Source of the DNA: Palaemon carinicauda
Lineage: Eukaryota > Arthropoda > Malacostraca > Decapoda > Palaemonidae
Assembly (NCBI RefSeq): GCF_036898095.1
Contig: NC_090729.1
Span: 76,510,789 to 76,574,788 of the forward strand
DNA: 64,000 nucleotides
Direction of reading: 5' to 3'
A program made the position numbers and the translations under genes. This document shows, one piece after another, positions 23,418 to 33,940 of this stretch. The stretch's first letter is position 1. Each line of letters begins with the position of its first letter. A model generated the notes under the pieces. The model had not been told where the DNA came from and did not search any database. It saw nothing but the letters and a program-made list of their open reading frames with translations.

Positions 23418-24109
23418 TTTAATATTGAAAAATCTAGAATGAATTCAATTGCTTAAGTATAACATTGGAAAACGATTGACGATGTCAAGTATTTTTTAAA
23501 TCTTTCATCCAAAATGAAAAATACATTATATTTCTGGATCACCAAAGACAATATGGCTTCAAATGAGCTTCTGAACAGTTAAATTGATTAATAAGAATTT
23601 CCATGGCAGAACTCAGATTCAATGTGAAAATCTAAACTATAAAGTATTTCCCAAAGCAGTTATCTAAAAGATCTCAATGGAGAAATAAACTTAGCAGTCT
23701 ACAACTAAAGACTTTCAGCCAATAATATAACTCTAAAATGTGTACAGTAACTTCTCCAATGTCATTCAGTACTGAGCTTTCAATGTATCTCAGCTTAACT
23801 GAAACCTAGGATGTACTGACATCCTTTACCATTAAGCTATAGCCAATATGAAAAAGCTTCATCCGCAAAAGTCTTGTAGACTAAAATCAAAACTCAACAG
23901 AATTCCTTACATTTCAAAAAGAAAATTGTCTCAAGATCTGATATGTACTATACATTAGTTGAAGTACTATATAACATCTAAAATCTCTCAAATAAAGTAG
24001 GAATCTTAAACTTCTCAATCAAAGACTTTTGAACAGCTTATGATGGAGATGGAATCTGTAGTCAAAACAAGATATCACTGTAGTTTTTGTAACAAAGATG
24101 ACATGACTT

Positions 24110-24330
24110 CTGCAAGTTTAAAGATTGCTCATAAATGGCAGAGGCAAGGGACAGTAACAATGGCATTGAAACTAACAATGTATGCGTATGGTCATCAGCT
24201 AAGGCCCCTCTCCATCCAAGCTAGGATCAGTGAGGGAAACCTAATTGCTGCTGCTGACCCAGTAGGTAGACCTATAGGCTTCCCCCAAGCTTCAGCGGGT
24301 CTCAAACCTTAGTCCGAACATTTACGATTC
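24110..24330 (+). repeat. SINE-like repeat fragment
   Basis: A GC-richer block with CCATCCAAGCTAGGATCAG, GCTGCTGACCCAGTAGGTAG and CCTATAGGC followed by GGTCTCAAACCTTAG. I recall this block order as part of a dispersed, tRNA-related repeat in crustaceans, and the segment at 50165-50325 looks like the other half of such a repeat. The 90-codon open frame over it (24040-24312) is therefore not called a gene. Confidence 0.4.
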
Positions 24331-26739
24331 CCGGATATTGATACAGTATTTCTATTTCATAAAAATATTCCAGTGACTTTTTTTGCAATATGTTAATCAA
24401 AACTGGATTTCATTTTAAAATGCAACAGTTTTCAAACATGAAAATTACTGTAAGTGTGTATCCCAGGATAACAAGAGAGTAATGAATATCCATTATCAAG
24501 TTTCATGCAATATTCCTAAATAAAAACTTCAGCATCAAGCTTTCAGTTTTGACAAACTCTCTGTACAGTACATTCTTTTTTTCATAAAACAATAAGTTTT
24601 TATGATTTTTATGTACATAATTTTTTATATAAAATATGAGAAAGTAAGATTATGAAACTAATCTTTGTTTGACACATTTAGCAATCATGAAAGTCTGTTA
24701 ACCATCAACTTTTTAAGCTTAGAAACCAGCTGAAATGTGTTAAGCGATTACAAAGATTTACACTAAAATAGTGTAAGAAACAATGAGATTATCTAACAAG
24801 CTTCATGATAACAGCTTGAACAGTTTTCGTTCAAAAATCTTGACCTTTCAGGACTCTAAAGTCTAACTATCTACCATGTCACTTCAATCTATATAAGAAG
24901 GTAGCCGACATAAAATAGAAACAAAAGAGGATCTTTTCTCATCATTCCTCTTTGCCCGACGAGGCACTCGGCTGAGTTTGGTTGGTACTGCTAGGGTGCC
25001 AGAGCAAACCCTTCCTTGTTTTCCAACACAAATGAAGCTTCATTTGCTGATTCACCAACTGTCACTACCTCAGTGGTCACCAAGAGGACCCAAGGTAGCA
25101 CAACAAAGGAACAGTAGATTCTCCAAAAACACCAGTGCTTCATCAAGAAAAGCAATTGTCAATCTTAATAGATTTGGTGTAACAAAATCTACATAAAATG
25201 ACAGCTTTACAGATCTAAGCTTCAAATATAAGTGTGCGCTTTGACCAATACTGAAGTAGAGCCAAACAGGACTACGTAAAGCCAAAGAATATTGAAGACC
25301 AAAATAAAAAAGAAGCTATGCCTTCTGCCTGTGATTCAAGCCTAAAATTACGAATGAGACACACATCCAAATCAAGTCCTGTTAACAAAATAGCTCAATA
25401 CAGTATGTATTAATGACCACAGCATATCAAGTATGCATGACATAGTTGGCAATATATTAGGGCAATGTTCAACTCTCTAGAACACAACTAAACTTGTTCT
25501 ACTAAATACCATCACTTTGGCACAAGAATCTGACAAGGCCATTAGCTCCACCTTTTGGTACAGGGAATAACAAAATATGTAAAAATTATTTAAATAATGA
25601 TAGGTTACCGCACCAAATTTGGGCCAAAAATGACGCAGCAATGTGCACGTTGCACTTCCCCTCGGTCAATTGGGCATTCGAGAAACATAACACACATCTA
25701 ATCTTGGAACATGTAAAAGGTGATGCCGGTCCCATCTCTAAAAAGCTATTGGCATCGCAAATATAAAGAAAAATACTGAAACTCTTCCAAGTCCATCATG
25801 GGACAAGTTACAATTGTAAACTAAAAATGCCCAACAATGAATGACTGCACATTCACATTCTGTGACATTTAATGATTATTAAGATGAAAAGATTTAATTA
25901 AAATTTACTTTACCACTAATCACACACAAAAAAAATTTAACACTCCCAGCTTCTAAAGATTAATTAAGTTTACACTAAATTGTTCTTCAAAATCAAATTA
26001 ATAAAGATATACATTACAAGATATAGAGATATATTCCCACATAATCTAAGATGTAATCATAAATATAGGGGCAGACAATTACCAGAAAATGTCATTTAAG
26101 ATTAATGAGATTTTGGCAAATTATGCGCCCAACACAGCAAAAAGTATTCTGTTTAACAAATTTTGAACTTTCAAAGCCTGTGGAAGATCTACCACTCTTT
26201 CTTAAGCTTTCTCAGGATTCTATTTTCATAAAATTGACTTATCAAGTAATACAGTTACTATAAAAATTATGTTACACAAAACTGAATGGCCTGCAAAAAA
26301 TATCTGATGAAGACAAAACTTTTCACATCCAGGGTAAAATCATCTAACCACTGCACTCATGTTTGGAACAATACTCCAGGTACAGTAATCTTTTCCATCA
26401 GCTATAATGGAATTAGGAATAATTTTAAATGGCAAATCTATGTTCAACTGTAGTGTCCAAAGACATCTTAGGTCACTTTAAGAACTCAAAAACTTTAAAT
26501 TCATTTGTTCTTTAGTCATGATTCTAAAAGAAAACTGATTGGAACTTTATAACTCTGATTATTCATTAAGCTACAATGAATCAGGATTTTTCTTAAGAAC
26601 TCTAGTGACAGGCTATTTTTAGTTCTGCGGCATACAGTAACTCCCTCAATAAGATGAAAAAATTATGACAGCAGTTTCATATTTCTAGACTAAAATATCA
26701 AATGTTCAAGATACCTATTTAGTAAACATTGACCGACTG

Positions 26740-26935
26740 GAAGATAATAACCCAGTGACACACTGCTTCCAGTAAACAAGAAGTTGTCACATAATTTCAA
26801 GTCTCACCATTGAGAATCCTACGTCACCAAACTCATCACAGGAGACAGGGACTGTTGTAACTTCCATATACGGCTTCTGGTAGCAAGGAGGCAGGGCCAC
26901 TGCACTTCTGAAATCAGCCCCTGTTGATGGGCCTA
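26740..26935 (-). repeat. Dispersed repeat, copy 2
   Basis: Reverse complement matches 5005-5195 with about three quarters of positions agreeing by eye. Stops in all frames. Confidence 0.55.
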
Positions 26936-27622
26936 AAGGCCTTTATTACAGAATCTTTCGGAATATTATACAATCTACAGTACACCTGGAAGAGATTAAA
27001 GAATACAGTATTGTCACAAGGTTACAGAATACAATTAATGTTTCAACGTTACAAGACGGACTTCGCTTTGACATAAGTCTGGATATATGAGGAATCCTAC
27101 TTATGATAATTAACTCAACACAAAAATAAGGAAAAAATACAATAATTTAACTATTAATACATTGTTCCCTTGCCTAAATTTCAGGACAGTTATCAAGTTA
27201 AAAACATTTTAAAACTATTAAATATTGTTACTCTGTAATGCCTTCTTAATTACATAACCTGCTTTATTATCTCCTCAACTAGATACTGTCAATCTATCTA
27301 AGGTTTGACTCACGATACAGTATCTACTTAGAAAACAAAGTTCAATTTCTTTTGATCTCATTACCTGCATCTCGCTAAAAGAAATGGGCTTAGAATCCCT
27401 TATAAACTCTCAAAAATAGATTTACCTATAATCACTTCTAACTTACAAATTATTTTGTTTATTTCTAACCTCCATAATATCAATGGCTGTAAATATTTGC
27501 TCGGGAATTTCAAACTTATATGCAACCAAGCTACCTGAATAAATCCTGAAATTATTAACCTGATGCATCACAAATGCACTTAAACTTTTATAAATAAGAA
27601 TATAAATACTTTTTTGGGCTCA

Positions 27623-27960
27623 AGCCATGTCGTCCTGATGGAAGTTCCTTAAAGGCAGCTTCCTAGGGTATATTACAACTACAGCGATATTCCCAGAGAA
27701 TTTACCTTCAGGTACCCAGAATTCTAACTCCTGGAGCGAGTATCCCTAAAAAAGACCTTAGGGATATCGTAAAAATCAGTGGACGTATTCTTGACACGCC
27801 TCATAGCAATCTATACCCCGAATAGAGTTAACACTTCGTAGGGGTAAAATGGCAAGAAAACGAAAACGATAAGAAAGGGGGGGGAGCCGTTCATAAGGCA
27901 TCCCTCCTCCCCGTTTCGAAAGCGTGCCCTGCGCCGCTCACGGCGCCATCTGTATTCCTT
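27623..27960. repeat. Left ITR of element 1
   Basis: Begins AGCCATGTCGTCCTGATGG and ends CATCTGTATTCCTT. It matches the reverse complement of 35996-36331 almost base for base, including an 8-G run. Confidence 0.92.
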
Positions 27961-30108
27961 TTTGCGTAGCTCTACGACTCGGTGTATTTTCCCTGTTTAC
28001 TACCCAATCTTGGAATTTTCTCGTTAATAATGCTTTCTCCAACTTCTTCTGCCTCGGATAAGTTGAGTATTATTTCTTTTATGTATAAATGTAGGCTCTT
28101 GGTTAAAATTAAAGTTATTAAAAGAGTTATCTTTGATACAAGAGCTGTTGCCTGCTGGAGGCATCATGGATGCTGTCGCTCGCTAGAATAGGATTTATTT
28201 GTTAGCAAGAGCGACGTTCCCAGCCCCTTTTGCGCTTAAATATTAGCTACTTAGCTTATTTAGGAATTCTGTTATGATGCGATAGTAATGTGCCTGGCGA
28301 AATTACCAAGGCTACCAACACTAGTCTTCGTAGGCTAGTTGTTGGCCTATGTACTTCCTGCATGATAATTAGTCTTCCAAATGTGAAATTATTGCTTTAA
28401 GCGTTAGGCAACGTTATACATATTAGTCCTTTTTGAGTACCTTCCAAGATAGTATTGATGTGAGTTTCGGTGAATTAGGTAATCGATTCTCTTAGTGCCT
28501 AGGCTAGGTTGTCTTAGGTCATTATAATATTATCTGTTCCCCGTTTGCTCCCTTCTCTTAGGGGAAGGGGCAAACCCTTTCCCTCTGTTTAAGCCTTAGG
28601 CTTAACTCTAGTGGTTTATTTGAATTAATCTTCAAATATATCTATGCTGGAGTAGTACTGTACCTTCCCGTTCCAACAGTATTGGTTCAGAGGGTGACAG
28701 TACAACAGTGTTTAGTCTGAGCCCGGTTTGTCTGGCATGGGGCAGAGTTTCCCTTGCCGATTGACTCGGGCACTAAGGGTTCCCCCCTTAGTCCACCTTG
28801 TTGGGTTCCAGTAGTGATCCCTTTACTCGGTGACTCATCAGACTGTCCTTGCCGTTCCGGTCTCGGGATATGTTCCCTTTTCTGGAAAGGCAATTCCTTC
28901 CTTGCCGTGGTTCGTGGGAGGCAGCCAGTAGTGCCGGCCTCCCTCTCGGGTCTTTCCCTAACTGAGATGAACTGTCTTAGTTTGGAATGACCCTTAACCA
29001 AGGTAAGGTTGGATAGGACCCTCTGTCCTTCCCTTCTCTTTTTCCGTTCATTGTGTCAGTCGTCTGCATCCTTGCCTAGCCTAGGTTGGGATGAGGAACT
29101 GACGTGGTCTCCTGTCGGCCGGCAAAGTGTGCCGACCGGCAGAGACCATTACTGTGAGTGCTGCCCGGTCCTTTCTTGGTCCCTCTATCGCTGCCGTCTG
29201 AAAATTCAGTAGGCAGCGGTTAGGAAGCTTGACTTAGTGTCTTTCCCTTCCTTTCGGCACTCTTTCGGGTGCCGGGCTCAGAGACTTATAGTCTCTTAAC
29301 CCGGCACTCATTCTTTTGTCTTAGTATGTGTTGTCCTTGCCGTCTGCCGGCCTACAGGCCGGCCGTCGGTGGGGAGGGGTGTTCTCCAGTTCTCTTGCTG
29401 TCGGTCGGCGTTGGGTGTATACCTTTGCCGGCCGGTCTATTGCTCATCTGCCGGCCACTACAAGTGGGGCCGGCAGCCGAATGCTGCCTAGTGTGTGGGG
29501 GCTAGCCGGCAGGGTTTGTTTACTGCTGCCGGCCGGCCCGCGACACTGCCCAGTCAGCCGGCCACTAAATATGATGGCCGGCAACTCAGTGCAAACCGGG
29601 TGGCTACGGTCTGGCAACCACTGCCGGCCGGTTCAGGCATGGGTTCTGGAGTTCTCCCCAATAAAGGTGATCTGATGTTGTGTACTTGAGATCTACCTTT
29701 CGAAAACAAGGGGGGGGGGTGCTGAGCGGCAATAGCCGGCTGGCACACCACCCTCAGGTACTGTATCAGTCCTCTCTTGGTGGTATATTCAACCAAGGGA
29801 GTTCATGATGTAGTAGGTTACAACACTGTCTTTTCTATCTTACTTGTGTTACTGGTATAATCACCTGGTGTCGCCTTACAAGGATAAAAGATAATTCTTT
29901 TATTCCTGGCCAGAATGGTATTATTTTACCTTAGGTGTGAGCTACACCTAATTTCCTTTGGAAATACGTTCTCTGGTTATTCTAGTAAAGACTAACTAGG
30001 TGACTTGGCCGGTGGGCTTCCACAGGTGTTTGTGTGGGTTTCACAAGTAGGTGTCTTTCCCTTATTCTTTGTTGAATACTCATTTGTTACATGTGAATTA
30101 AAATTCAC
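27961..30108 (+). other. Leader of element 1, with a GCCGGC-rich segment
   Basis: About 2.1 kb between ITR and gag. From about 29105 to 29760 the motif GCCGGC or CCGGCC recurs many times, mostly in a (T/C)TGCCGGCC context. No frame resembles a known protein. The leader of element 2 (47950-48720) is similarly GCCGGC-rich. The gag splice acceptor at 30141 implies that a 5' exon lies in this leader, but its donor is not resolved; CAAGGTAAGG at 28999 is one candidate, though no in-frame ATG supports it. Confidence 0.6.
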
Positions 30109-32100
30109 TTGATATTCATGGAAATTTTTCTTCTTTTACAGGAGGAGCATCCGAAGTGTGATAGTGTCTTCTGCAATGTCCGCAGTAAGAACTTTTGCGG
30201 ACATACCTCGTGTAGGAGGCACGCAGCTTGTGCAGCCTCCAATGATGAACATCGTTACTGGGATCCGCAGGTATGTGCTGTATGTACTAACCTGCTATCA
30301 GAGGCTTTTGAATCCCCTAGGTCGGCGGAGTCAAGAGATGCAGCGAGGGAGAGGCTTCGTGTATGGGTAAGGGGTTTTCAGAAAAACACCACTGGACCTT
30401 ATCTTCCTAACGAGAAGATGAGGGCATACCTTTTCCCCAAGGCTTCCCCTGATGCTGTTGTTCCCCAGCCTCGGCCGGAGATCCCTCTGATCCAGATCCC
30501 AGTGGAGGAGGATGTCGCTGACGCCTTGCAGGACATCCAGTTGGACGACAAGATGTCCGACTTGTCTGATCGTGCGGAGCAGGATCTCCTCGCAGAGGGC
30601 GAGGAGCAAGATCGAGATCCTATTGCTGTGGAGGAAGAGGTTCCCGTTTCATCAGACGTGCCGGTTCAGGTCCCTGAACCTATCCCCTCTACCTCGTCCG
30701 CTCTTCCAGCAGAGCTTGGACAGGCTCTCTCTTCCATCGTTGGTATGATCCAACAGATGCAGAGGGAGAATAATCAGAAGGCCGCTACTTTGGAGCTCCA
30801 GATGCAGAAGATCACAGCATCACGTGGACCTCCAAAGAAGCTCAACGTTAAGGACCTTCCTCTGTGCTCGGATGCCAACCCGTGGAGATATGCCGAGCAC
30901 ATGCCGATGACGATTGGGAAGATCGTCATGTCGGAGAAACTGGGTTCAGTTCCCCTTGAGGAGGTGGAATTCTGGCCCAGTAGAGGGGCATACCCGGACT
31001 GCTATGTCCGTTTGAAGAAGGAGCCGGCTTCGAAGGAGGAGACGGAACCAAAGGAAGTGATTATCCTAGATCACTCCAAGGCTCAAGCCACCTTGACAGC
31101 TGCTTTAAAGGAGAGGGGGTTCTCAAACTCAAAGGTTGCCGCCTTGAGCAAGAAACACCCCTCCTTTGTATCCTCCCCAGCTAGGGCCTTCCCCTTTATG
31201 CAAAAGGGGTTTGCGGCCGTCATCAAGGCAGTTGAAGCTGGCAAGCCGTGCCCGTCTTTGGAGGAATGTAAACCTCTATCGCTGGCATTGCCAATGGATA
31301 GCAAGGACTGGAAGGAGGTGCACCTTACTTTCTCGGTTGGGAAGTTAGACGCCGACATTGCAGGACAGCAGTTCGGCGAAAACCTTCCCAAGTTGTCGGA
31401 ATTCCTTCTTCGGAGGGAATTGGACACAAAGGAGCGCCTGGCAGCCTCGATGTCTCTCCAGACCAACATGGAGACGATGGCTAGCGACCCCAAGATGCCA
31501 GAGATGTTCATGGTTATGGCCAAAATCCATCTGGCCACAGTAACCAAGGACCTCTATTGCTTTGTGAAAGCAAGGAGAGCCTGTAGGGAGTTTGTGTTTG
31601 CCTCGGCCACAGTGAGGCACGAACCCAAGAGGCTAATTTCATCTAACATCTGGGGTAAGGATCTCTTTCCCAAGGACGTGGTCAAAGAGATCGTGGACAA
31701 GGCTGCCACTGAGAACCGCAATCTTCTCCTGAAGTGGGGCCTGTCCCTTAAGAGGAAGTCTTCTCCGGATGAGGGCCCTCAGCCGAAAGGAAAGGCGAAG
31801 AAGTCAAGGTTTTCCTCCCGTCCAGCCAAGTCCTTCAAACAGCAAAGACCACAGCAGCAACAGCCAGCTTTGCCTCCGGTTCCACAACTGGTAGCCCAGA
31901 CCCCGACCACCTTCCAATGGGTTCCCCAAGCAATGTCATCAGCTTCCCCTGCATTCAATCCCGTGTTCGAGGGACAGTCGACCACGTTTCGTGCAAGACC
32001 CAGAGGAGCAGCTAGAGGGTCATCAAGACGCCCCTCTAGGGGACGAGGATTCAGAGGTGGTCGCGGCCAGGGAGGCAAGACTGCAGGACAGTCAAAGTGA
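30109..32100 (+). CDS. gag: Gag of DIRS element 1, with N-terminal RING-like zinc finger
   Basis: A 663-codon frame. Residues 17-59 form C-x4-C-x7-C-G-H-x2-C-x2-H-x2-C-x14-C-x2-C, with the same spacing as Gag of element 3, and resemble a RING-type finger. An acidic segment follows (130-190), then a short Gln/Met helix (SSIVGMIQQMQREN), then a conserved Gag core (PWRYAEHM near 262 to about 530). The tail is Lys/Arg/Gln/Gly-rich and ends RGRGFRGGRGQGG, probably RNA-binding. The ATG-containing first 11 residues likely lie in an intron: a splice acceptor (TTCTTCTTTTACAG) ends at 30141 in phase with GAGGAGCAT. The true start is probably in an upstream exon. Ends in TGA. Confidence 0.85.
   Translation: MIFMEIFLLLQEEHPKCDSVFCNVRSKNFCGHTSCRRHAACAASNDEHRYWDPQVCAVCTNLLSEAFESPRSAESRDAARERLRVWVRGFQKNTTGPYLPNEKMRAYLFPKASPDAVVPQPRPEIPLIQIPVEEDVADALQDIQLDDKMSDLSDRAEQDLLAEGEEQDRDPIAVEEEVPVSSDVPVQVPEPIPSTSSALPAELGQALSSIVGMIQQMQRENNQKAATLELQMQKITASRGPPKKLNVKDLPLCSDANPWRYAEHMPMTIGKIVMSEKLGSVPLEEVEFWPSRGAYPDCYVRLKKEPASKEETEPKEVIILDHSKAQATLTAALKERGFSNSKVAALSKKHPSFVSSPARAFPFMQKGFAAVIKAVEAGKPCPSLEECKPLSLALPMDSKDWKEVHLTFSVGKLDADIAGQQFGENLPKLSEFLLRRELDTKERLAASMSLQTNMETMASDPKMPEMFMVMAKIHLATVTKDLYCFVKARRACREFVFASATVRHEPKRLISSNIWGKDLFPKDVVKEIVDKAATENRNLLLKWGLSLKRKSSPDEGPQPKGKAKKSRFSSRPAKSFKQQRPQQQQPALPPVPQLVAQTPTTFQWVPQAMSSASPAFNPVFEGQSTTFRARPRGAARGSSRRPSRGRGFRGGRGQGGKTAGQSK
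30128..30141 (+). other. Predicted splice acceptor before gag
   Basis: TTCTTCTTTTACAG precedes GAGGAGCATCCG. The same arrangement occurs in element 2 (CTTCCTTACAG, ending 50044, then GAGGGACACCAG) and in element 3 (CTTTTTATAG just before its ATG at 61516, minus strand). Confidence 0.6.
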
Positions 32101-33940
32101 AGTGTCGCCGGTAGGTGGGAGACTTCAGTATTTCCGGGATCGCTGGACCTTCGATCCCTGGGCCCACAGCCTTCTCAAAAATGGACTGGGTTGGAGTTGG
32201 TACAGTACTCCGCCCCTGTGCCCTCAATTTTTCCAACACTCCACCCCCGGTTTGGAGGAGTACATCCAAGATCTGTTGGAGAAAAAGGTGATCAGGAGGG
32301 TAAAGTCCATCAAGTTCCAAGGGAGGCTGTTTTGTGTTCCCAAGAAAGACTCGGGGAAACTCAGAGTCATTCTGGACTTGTCACCACTCAACAAGTTCAT
32401 AGTGAACCACAAGTTCAAAATGCTAACGTTACAACACATAAGGGCCTTACTGCCCAAGAGGGCATATACCGTCTCCATCGACTTGTCAGACGCATATTGG
32501 CACGTTCCAATAAGTCGTCGTCTCTCCCCCTACCTAGGATTCAAGCTACAACAAAAACTTTACGCTTTCAGGGCGATGCCCTTCGGACTAAACATAGCCC
32601 CAAGGATCTTTACGAAGCTTGCGAGCGCAGCTCTCAAACAGTTACGCCTAAAAGGGTTCCAGGTAGTAGCCTACCTGGACGATTGGTTGGTGTGGGCAGC
32701 ATCCAGAGCAGAATGCTTGCAAGCTTCCCTACAAGTGATTCAGTTCCTGGAATATCTAGGCTTCATGATCAACAGAAAGAAGTCTCGTCTTTCTCCAGCT
32801 CAGAGGTTCCAGTGGTTGGGAATTCACTGGGATTTAGTGTCACACCGTCTTTCCATCCCGATGTCAAAGAGGAAGGAAATAGCAGGGTCTGTCAGGAGAC
32901 TTCTAGGTTCCGAGAGGATATCAAGACGCGAACAAGAGAGGGTTTTGGGCTCTCTTCAGTTTGCATCAGTAACAGACCCTGTGCTAAGAGCACAGCTAAA
33001 AGATGCAGCGGGAGTATGGAGAACCTTTGCATCGAAAGAGCGAAGGGACGTAAGGAGACCGGTCCCACTTCGGCTACGTTCTCTTCTCAGACCGTGGTCT
33101 CAAGCCAGTCGTCTAAAGAGGTCTCTACCTCTTCAGCCACCCCCCCCGTCAGTGACAATCCACACAGACGCCTCAAAGGTAGGGTGGGGGGGTCACTCCC
33201 ATCGGAAAAAAGTGCAAGGAATCTGGTCCAAGCTATTTGGGACCTTTCACATAAACTTTCTAGAAGCTATGGCAGTACTTCTGACCCTGAAGAAAGTATC
33301 CCCACGTCACTCAATCCACGTAAGGTTGGTACTGGACAGCGAGGTGGTTGTGAAATGTCTGAATCGGCGGGGATCGAGATCGCCACCTCTCAACCAGGTG
33401 ATGTTAGCCATATTCCGACTGGCGGAGAAGAAGAAGTGGCACCTGTCAGCAGTTCACCTTCAAGGAGTCCGGAATGTGACCGCGGACGCTCTATCCAGGG
33501 TAACACCGATAGAGACAGAATGGTCCCTAGACGCAGGATCATTCTCTTTCATCTTGAGTCAAGTCCCAGAACTGCAGATAGACCTCTTCGCGACGAAGGA
33601 CAACAAGAAGCTGCCGAAATATGTGTCCCCATATGTGGACCCCGCGGCAGAAGCAATAGATGCGATGTCCCTCGATTGGAACAGATGGTCCAGGATCTAC
33701 CTGTTTCCCCCTCACAATCTGATGTTGAGGGTCCTCAACAAACTGAGATCCTTCAAGGGAGTAGCAGCAATAGTGGCCCACAAGTGGCCGAACAGTGTAT
33801 GGTTCCCTCTGGCTCTGGAACTACGACTGAAGTTCCTACCGCTCCCGGACCCAGTTCTGTCCCAGCAAGTCCAGAAGTCGACTGTCTTCGCTTCATTACA
33901 GAAGACCCGAACCCTGCAGCTCATGATTTTCTCTCCCTAG
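32000..33940 (+). CDS. Reverse transcriptase-RNase H of DIRS element 1
   Basis: Reads in the +1 frame relative to gag and overlaps its last 100 bp or so; no convincing ATG, so it may be made by frameshifting or from a spliced or internal start. RT motifs in order: FCVPKKDSGKLRVILDLSPL, VSIDLSDAYWHVP (motif A), MPFGLNIAPRIFT (B), YLDD at 32672-32683 (C), LGIHWDLVSHRL (thumb). RNase H: IHTDASKVGWGG (Asp), FLEAMAVLLTL (Glu), LVLDSEVVVKCL (Asp) and VTADALSR with the last Asp. All catalytic residues are present. It copies the element RNA into DNA and removes the RNA strand. Confidence 0.93.
   Translation, partial: PEEQLEGHQDAPLGDEDSEVVAAREARLQDSQSEVSPVGGRLQYFRDRWTFDPWAHSLLKNGLGWSWYSTPPLCPQFFQHSTPGLEEYIQDLLEKKVIRRVKSIKFQGRLFCVPKKDSGKLRVILDLSPLNKFIVNHKFKMLTLQHIRALLPKRAYTVSIDLSDAYWHVPISRRLSPYLGFKLQQKLYAFRAMPFGLNIAPRIFTKLASAALKQLRLKGFQVVAYLDDWLVWAASRAECLQASLQVIQFLEYLGFMINRKKSRLSPAQRFQWLGIHWDLVSHRLSIPMSKRKEIAGSVRRLLGSERISRREQERVLGSLQFASVTDPVLRAQLKDAAGVWRTFASKERRDVRRPVPLRLRSLLRPWSQASRLKRSLPLQPPPPSVTIHTDASKVGWGGHSHRKKVQGIWSKLFGTFHINFLEAMAVLLTLKKVSPRHSIHVRLVLDSEVVVKCLNRRGSRSPPLNQVMLAIFRLAEKKKWHLSAVHLQGVRNVTADALSRVTPIETEWSLDAGSFSFILSQVPELQIDLFATKDNKKLPKYVSPYVDPAAEAIDAMSLDWNRWSRIYLFPPHNLMLRVLNKLRSFKGVAAIVAHKWPNSVWFPLALELRLKFLPLPDPVLSQQVQKSTVFASLQKTRTLQLMIFSP

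Larger units (their letters stand above)
16729..23431 (-). mobile_element. Defective DIRS-type retrotransposon, family B copy 2
   Basis: It is about 6.7 kb, same orientation and structure as copy 1: ITRs, ICR, recombinase, RNase H, RT remnant without core, 16-bp minisatellite, Gag-like region, (CT)n and leader. The two copies differ by many substitutions and indels, including a gag-region tandem expansion here, while the ITRs within this copy are identical. This copy keeps more of the recombinase and RNase H than copy 1. Confidence 0.85.
23432..27611. other. AT-rich DNA between family B copy 2 and element 1
   Basis: Apart from the two small repeats listed separately (24110-24330 and 26740-26935), no gene or RNA gene is seen. 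Confidence 0.5.

Noticed and set aside
24040..24312. 90-codon frame with RYHCSFCNKD, resembling a zinc-finger start
   Set aside because: Most of it lies over a SINE-like repeat block, it has only two Cys, and no splice or family support is seen.
29269..29689. Frames through the GCCGGC-rich leader of element 1
   Set aside because: Overlapping frames arise from the low stop content of GC-rich repeats. No similarity between element 1 and element 2 translations was seen.
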